Below are positions 58,816 through 64,000 of a DNA stretch of 64,000 nt, piece after piece. The notes beneath the pieces are model-generated. The model searched no databases and was not told where the DNA came from. It worked only from the letters and a program-made list of their open reading frames with translations. The DNA is taken from NCBI GenBank assembly GCA_029216955.1, contig JANAVB010031417.1, positions 20,222,278 to 20,286,277 of the forward strand. Direction: 5' to 3'. The translations under genes were made by a program, and so were the position numbers. Numbering within the stretch: position 1 is the stretch's first letter; each line of letters starts with the position of its first letter. This DNA comes from Iris pallida. Its lineage: Eukaryota; Streptophyta; Magnoliopsida; Asparagales; Iridaceae.

Positions 58816-59067
58816 ATTTTACTTAGGGCATGCAGCTGCCTTCTTTCCCCCTCATTCTCACTAGGCGACTCCCTTCCCCTCTGTCAGTGCCCCCCCCCCC
58901 CCCCCCCCCCCGGCGACCCCCTCCCCCCCGGCGACTCCCTCCCCCTCCGGCGAGCTCCTCCTCCTCGAGATCCTCCTCCTCGAGCTCCTCCTCCCCCAAT
59001 CCGTCCTCCTCCTCTTCCTCAGGTAAACCCTAACCTAACTCCTCTCCTTCCTCCTCCTCCTCTCCCA
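58816..59067 (+). other. CACTA E C-rich leader with splice donor
   Basis: A run of about 22 C (58890-58911), three ccggcga repeats and cctcctcctcgag repeats, then ttcctcaggtaaaccctaac, whose AG|GTAAAC is a good splice donor. The Pro/Ser frame over it is probably noncoding. Like the C/T block of D it follows the subterminal repeats and includes ccggcg. Confidence 0.55.
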
Positions 59068-59963
59068 CGGACACACACACACGCACACGGACACACACGG
59101 ACACGGACACACACGCACACACACACACAGACACGGACACACACACACAGACACGGACACACACACGTGGACACGTGCACGAGACTGTACTATGTCATTT
59201 GTGTTCATGTGTGTTAAAAAATAATTTGGACACGATTGTGTCCTGTTTTGGTGGACACTCGACACGTGTGACTCTATGACACATACACATATCATTACCA
59301 ACCATTAGATTTTGCTATTAATTGAATTTGGATTTCGAATTTGGTTTATCCCCAATTTTCTGATACGTAGTTCACTATAAATTAATTTTCTGAGATTAAC
59401 ATTGGTTTAAACTGATTTTGAATGATTAAACCATTATGATTAATCCCATATCTTCTCTGAGAATTAATGTGCATATTAGGGTTCACATTGATTGGGGATT
59501 CTTGGGTTTTCGTATGCCATTGACTGTCAAAACTGAGAACAGTTTTAATACACTGTTTTCACATATTGGCACACACACACACATTACACTGAATTTTTTC
59601 GAGAAATTATGCACTGTTTACACCTATCTACACACACACATAAGTGTAACCTGAGAATATAAACACACACTACTGCTATCTACTGATTTTCCTGAGATTG
59701 ATACACTGTTTGTGTATACTGTTTCTCTTATAGCTCACTCACATTACACTCAAAACCGAGAATAGCTAATTCACTCACACTATTGATTCCTATGTACACA
59801 CACACATTGAGACACCTAGCCCATGTTATGTACACACACATGGCACACTTTACCCTATATACACACACCCTATTGTACACACACACTGTTAGCACACCAC
59901 ACACATGACACACACACATATATATACGTGTCAATCTGAGAACAGTTTGTGCATTGTTTCCTC

Positions 59964-59968
<5 letters not shown>

Positions 59969-60039
<71 letters not shown>
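59969..60039. repeat. (TA)n microsatellite
   Basis: About 70 bp of uninterrupted TA. Confidence 0.95.
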
Positions 60040-60042
<3 letters not shown>

Positions 60043-60487
60043 CAGTCCATATTATCTCTTCATATCAGTCCAGCATTTATTTAGTTCCAGTACTATTATT
60101 TGTCTTGTATTCAGTTGTTCAGTCCCATGACTGACATATAGATTAGGTATTGTTTGGTTGAAGGATTACCTTTTTAGTTCATTCCACCCTTGCACATCGA
60201 CATTATGTTGGACACGTACACATAGCCTAGATGGTATTGTATACATATATACATAACTATATCATATAACTCATATGTGATATAGGCATATAGCCTATGT
60301 TAGAGTGTCTAAATATATGAAGCCATGAAAGTTGCCTTGTCTTGTAATATAGGCATATAGTATATACATGCCTATATATATATATTATATGTATATCTAT
60401 ATAGATATTACTTGTGTGTATGAGATAGCTTGAGTTGACTTTGGTCATTATTGGTACTTGAATTGATCGGAACAAAGACCCCCAATG

Positions 60488-60583
60488 TCGGTATCGGTCA
60501 ATATTTGGTATCGGTCGGTATCGGATCGGAACATGCCAAACCGTATCGGTATCGGCCGTATCGGATCGGTATCGGCCGATACT
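60488..60583. repeat. gtatcgg repeat block
   Basis: About nine copies of gtatcgg or its palindromic form atcggccgat in under 100 bp. It is not shared with the leading LTR, so it is a separate small insert or expansion. Confidence 0.7.
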
Positions 60584-60639
60584 TTAAAATTATATGAAAT
60601 AGTAGTCACCCCCAAGGTTGACTATTTTAACTGAAAGTC

Positions 60640-61045
60640 AAAGTAGAGTAAACATCTGACCTAGATTGGACTAAGAGTTGACAAAGTCAACTATAGGTCA
60701 ACCCTTGACCTAGTTTGACCTTGTTTGACTTTGTTTGACTTAGCTTGACCTTGTTTGACTTTGTTGTCTTCATGTTTGTTAAATGACACCCAGATACTAG
60801 TTTTAGTTGTTTAAATGACACCCAGATACTAGTTTTAGTTTCAGTTTGCTTTGTTAACTCACTATTGCTCATTACTTGGTAGGTCATGACTAGAAATAGG
60901 ATATTTGACTTAGATTTGACCTTGTTTGACCAAGGTTGACTATTTGACCTTAGTACAACCTAGTTTGACCTAGTTTGACCTAGTTTGACCTTGTTTGACT
61001 TTGTTTGACTTTGTTTGACTTAGCTTGACCTTGTTTGACTTAGTA
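60640..61045. promoter_or_regulatory. TTGAC array upstream of the E transposase remnant
   Basis: More than twenty TTGAC cores in ~400 bp, mostly as tttgacctagtttgacc and tttgactttg. A 27-bp direct repeat (aatgacacccagatactag) sits inside at 60784 and 60814. Confidence 0.45.
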
Positions 61046-61049
61046 CAAC

Positions 61050-62675
61050 CTAATTTCGATTGTCACGTATTCATGGAGAGGTTAATTCCGATTGCATTTC
61101 GGGAATTCTTACCGCAGGCAGTTTGGGATCTATTGACGGAGCTTAGCATATTCTTCAGGGATCTTTGTTCTAAGAAATTGCTCGTTGATCGTCTAGAAAA
61201 GCAAGAGAAGGACATTGCGGTAACACTATGCAAGCTAGAGAGGGTGTTTCCTCCTGGATTCTTCGACTCTATGGAGCATTTGCCGATTCATCTATCCTAT
61301 GAGGCACGTGTTGGTGGACCCGTCGAATATCGATGGATGTACCCGTTCGAGCGACATTTGAATCACCTAAAAAGAAAGGTGAAAAATAAGGCACGGATCG
61401 AGGGTTCTATTTGTGAAGCCTATGTTCTCGAGGAGATTACAAACTTTTGTTCGATGTATTTCAAGCCTCATGTTGCAACTAATAGAACGAGAGCTTCCAG
61501 AAACGACGAGGGAGATCATGAAAGTAATGATACAATACTGAAGGTATTCAATGCTCCAGGAAAGCCATCGGGTAAGATGAAAAAGAGATATCTGAACGAT
61601 GATGAGCTAAGGGCTGCTCAGGTGTATGTATTACTCAACTGCGACGAGGAGGAAGTAGAGAAACTAGAGGGGTAAGTAATTAATACGTCTATATTATTTT
61701 AATAGTGTTAATTATTATACTATTACATTAATTGAACGATGTTGTTTTCAGCATATTTAATGATGATGTGAGGTCGGGTAGGCCACACATAACAGAAGAA
61801 GAACTAGAACAAGAAATGAGGCGTTATTTTCCATCATGGTTGAGTGCATATGTAAGACTTGAGAACTCTGTAATTACCTTTTTGTATATGCACTTGATTG
61901 AGAATGAGCTTAATTGCTTCTTTCGTGGTATTTAGGTCGATCGTCCATACGCAAGACTTGAGAATGAGTCTATTAGAACGCTAGCCAAGGGACCAATTTA
62001 TGCTGCAAAAATATGGCCAAGCTACTGTGTTAATGGGTTTAGGTTCAAGTCAACAACTTGCCCGATCAGAGACAACTTTGTGGATATCGATTCACCAAAA
62101 ACAGCTGTTTGTGTATCAGATCTTCGAACTACAAAGATGTTGATGCGGGCAACGATTTCTATGGCGTGTTACGGGAGATCGTGGAGCTGACATATAGTTA
62201 TGGAATAGAGCCTGCTAAGATTGTGTTATTCAGGTGTGATTGGTTCGATCCGATTGAAGGTCAAGGTTGGAAAGTAGACAAGCACGGTCTTGTTGATATA
62301 AACTATCGGCGTCGATATCAAGCCTATGAACCATTTGTCCTATCAAGTTAGGCTCAGCTCGTGTACTTCACAAGTTATCCTAAACGGGGAACAACAAGGT
62401 CGGACTGGTGGGCAGTATGCAAGACCAAAGCTAGAAATACCTTTGAGGTTGACGATATAGCTTATCAACAGGATGAACTACCTCTTGTAACAAATATTAT
62501 AGAAGTGGACACGACGGAAGTTTCCTATTACACATCTAATTGTGTAGAAGAAGTAGAATTATCTGAAGAGGAAGATGCAGATGAAAGTGAAGATGTAGAG
62601 GAGGAAGAAGAAGAAGAAGAAGAAGAAGAAGTAGATGAGCTAAACGAACTAGATGAATTTTCAGAAGAGGATTAA
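61050..62675 (+). pseudogene. TNP2-type CACTA transposase, C-terminal part
   Basis: Exon 61050-61671 encodes CHVFMERLIPIAFREFLP, LTELSIFFRDLCSKKL, FPPGFFDSMEHLPIHL, GGPVEYRWMYPFERHL and KVKNKARIEGSICEAYVLEE, the DUF4218 region. Introns with GT/AG are 61672-61751 and 61852-61935 and phases match. Exon 3 carries the DUF4216 region (SNYKDVDAGNDFYGVL, RCDWFDPIEGQGWKVDKHG, VDINYRRRYQAYEPFVL, SDWWAVCKTKAR) and an acidic (GAA)n tail. A frameshift lies near 62115 and TAG at 62349-62351. The N-terminal catalytic domain is absent; LTR-like sequence stands in its place. Active relatives bind and excise CACTA elements. Confidence 0.9.
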
Positions 62676-62879
62676 ATCTGTACGTTTGTTTTATCATCAT
62701 ATTTGACACTTTAGTGACACTTCTATCATATAAATCTGTGACACTTCAGTGACACTTTATTGACACTTTTATTGACACTTCAGTGACACTTTTTGACTAT
62801 GATATTTTTCAAAAATCTGTGATGTCTATCATATAAATATGTTTTTTTTGTTTTATTGTCATATGTTTTATTGTCAGGT
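62676..62879 (+). other. Intergenic spacer with gtgacactt repeat
   Basis: About seven copies of gacactt or gtgacacttt between the two transposase genes. It ends in ttattgtcag just before the next ATG, a splice-acceptor-like sequence. Confidence 0.6.
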
Positions 62880-64000
62880 ATGACTAGACCATCTGGACGA
62901 CGCGGAGGATTATATATTAGGCAGCCCCGTCAGCCTCGGGCTGGGGATGGAGAGGGCAGTTCCGTACCCTCATCCTCATCTCCGAGTACGCCAGTGTACC
63001 GTTCTGTTCCCGGTCCATTATCGGGACAGGCTAGTTCTAGCAGGTTGGCGACTCCTCCCTCGTCGTCCAGCCTTTCTGATCCCGCGTCCAGCATCCCTGA
63101 TCCCCCGTCCAGCATTCCTACTGTCGACGGCTCTATGGAGGGAGCCCACGCCGATCATATGGAGGACGACGATCAGACTGATCCTGCCCAGGCAGGAGGT
63201 GAGAGCGACCCTCCATGCGCTCCCCCGGGCGAGACGCGTATGGAGATTTGGACGGACGGGCCTATGAAGTAAGTTAATTAATTATTATATATTTCTCAAA
63301 TGATTATATGTACATATATATTCATGAAAAATTATTATTGTATAGATATCGGCCTTCTGCAGTACAGAGACAGCTGGGGACATTTGTGAGGCAGAACTAT
63401 GGTGGGCCTTGGCTTAACTACTCAGATGCTCCCGCAGATAGGAAGGCCTTTTGGTTCGCCCACTTCAAGGAAAAAATTTTGTTTATTTTTAAATTTTAAT
63501 AATCATTTGTGTATATTATACAACTTTTGTATTTTACTTCTTGTAGAGGACCTATTTCTATCCACCACACCGGGCGGCGAGGATCGAGGGCCAATTTCCT
63601 GCCGTCATAGCCAAGCTCATCCGTGATGCGATCGACGACCAGAAGCGTCGTGATCGCGCCGGACGTCCGATCCAGGGTTGGATTACGCCAGAGCAGTGGA
63701 CTGCGATGAAGGCTAGATTCAGCGAGCGCCAGTACCAGGAGCGGTCTGAGAAGGCCAAGGTGGCGCGGTCGAGCGCCGGTAAGTGGTGTGGTGGCTCCAT
63801 TCCGATGACGGAGCATTTTCGTCGTCTGGTACGTTTCCTATGACGGACATTAATTTATATATAGTTCGATATAATGTTTAATACTAATAATAGATAATAT
63901 ATTTTATCAGATAAAGAAGGGTGAGGATCCGAACATGGTGACCGTCTTCCTGGTCACCCATCGGAGGGCTGGGGACTTCATTGACGAGAGGGCGACGCAG
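62880..64000 (+). CDS. Second CACTA gene, Ptta/En/Spm-type plant transposase (partial, exons 1-4)
   Basis: Model: 62880-63268, 63346-63480, 63549-63828, 63911 to the window edge; all junctions are GT/AG and phases stay open. Start MTRPSGRRGG; the first exon is Ser/Pro-rich with an acidic DHMEDDDQTDP stretch. Exons 2-4 encode QRQLGTFVRQNYGGPWLNYS, FAHFKEK, YPPHRAARIEGQFP, WTAMKARFSERQYQERSEKA, GKWCGGSIPMTEHFRRL and VTVFLVTHRRAGDFIDERA. This matches the conserved region of plant En/Spm-associated transposase proteins (PF03004). The intron 2 acceptor could instead be two bases upstream, which would break phase. No stop is seen, so it may be intact to the edge. Likely role: element-end binding. 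Confidence 0.8.

Larger units (their letters stand above)
59068..61045 (+). mobile_element. LTR-like block in CACTA E, both ends unclear
   Basis: Begins in GGACACAC repeats and resembles 340-2300 of the leading LTR (shared tgtcctgttttggtggacac-type stretch, the ttaccaacca block, CA repeats, TA run and TTGAC-rich end). No CA-terminated LTR end or target duplication is visible. It abuts transposase codons at about 61050. It includes (TA)n at 59969-60039 and a gtatcgg repeat at 60488-60583. Confidence 0.55.
58592..64000 (+). mobile_element. CACTA (En/Spm) element E, right end outside window
   Basis: The left end is CACTACTAAAATATCATC, sharing its first 12 bases with element D, followed by GCGACG subterminal repeats (58610-58815), a C-rich leader with a splice donor, an inserted or substituted LTR-like block (59068-61045), the C-terminal part of a TNP2-type transposase (61050-62675) and a second transposase gene (from 62880). 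Both genes are on the plus strand. The preceding 3 bases are aga; the matching duplication would lie outside the window. Confidence 0.85.

Noticed and set aside
58830..59033. Pro/Ser-rich 67-codon frame in CACTA E
   Set aside because: Built on a poly-C run and cctcct repeats with an internal splice donor; more likely leader sequence.

Overview
This window is plant nuclear DNA made almost entirely of transposable elements. I see no intact host gene, tRNA or rRNA. The plant signatures are an initiator-Met primer site on Ty3 chromovirus elements, a CACTA (En/Spm) transposase pair with DUF4218/DUF4216-type and Ptta/En/Spm-type domains, a plant hAT transposase, a plant B3-domain fragment and long W-box-rich LTRs. 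The host is a flowering plant with a large repeat-rich genome; I cannot place it further.

Layout, outermost first. Positions 1-3643 are the 3' part of a plus-oriented LTR, followed by about 1.35 kb of unrecognised flank. At 4998 a hAT element starts (transposase on the minus strand, 55553-57658). It is split by two CACTA elements: D (5195-54049, 3-bp target duplication cca) and E (58592 to beyond the window end). D is about 5.8 kb of its own sequence opened up by three insertions with perfect 5-bp target duplications: a full Ty3 chromovirus C (5459-40899, TSD cattt), solo LTR A' (41714-44795, TSD tttgt) and solo LTR F (49122-53645, TSD atttg). The left LTR of C is split by a tandem array B1 (6491-31340, TSD tttat/tttac) of a non-coding LTR element. 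The C integrase is split by solo LTR H (32431-34961). B1 in turn holds element A (6499-13436, right end deleted) and a complete opposite-strand relative, B2 (20957-28376, TSD atcgc). The stack is therefore five levels deep: hAT > D > C > B1 > A/B2.

Working relationships. C carries gag, protease, reverse transcriptase, RNase H, integrase and a chromodomain-like tail, all broken by stops and frameshifts. B1 and B2 have no coding capacity but share with C the LTR ends, a U3-side block, the primer site and its flank, and the sequence next to the polypurine tract, so B looks like a non-autonomous passenger of C-type elements. D likewise lacks a transposase but shares terminal sequence and subterminal GCGACG repeats with E, which carries the end of a TNP2-type transposase and a readable second transposase gene running off the right edge. 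D contains tandem 330-bp modules, an inverted piece of its own left end, a captured B3-domain fragment inside a fold-back, and short KEEP-repeat reading frames. Repair and decay are visible as a deletion sealed by 19 bp of templated filler, three solo LTRs, and premature stops that fit C-to-T type transitions.
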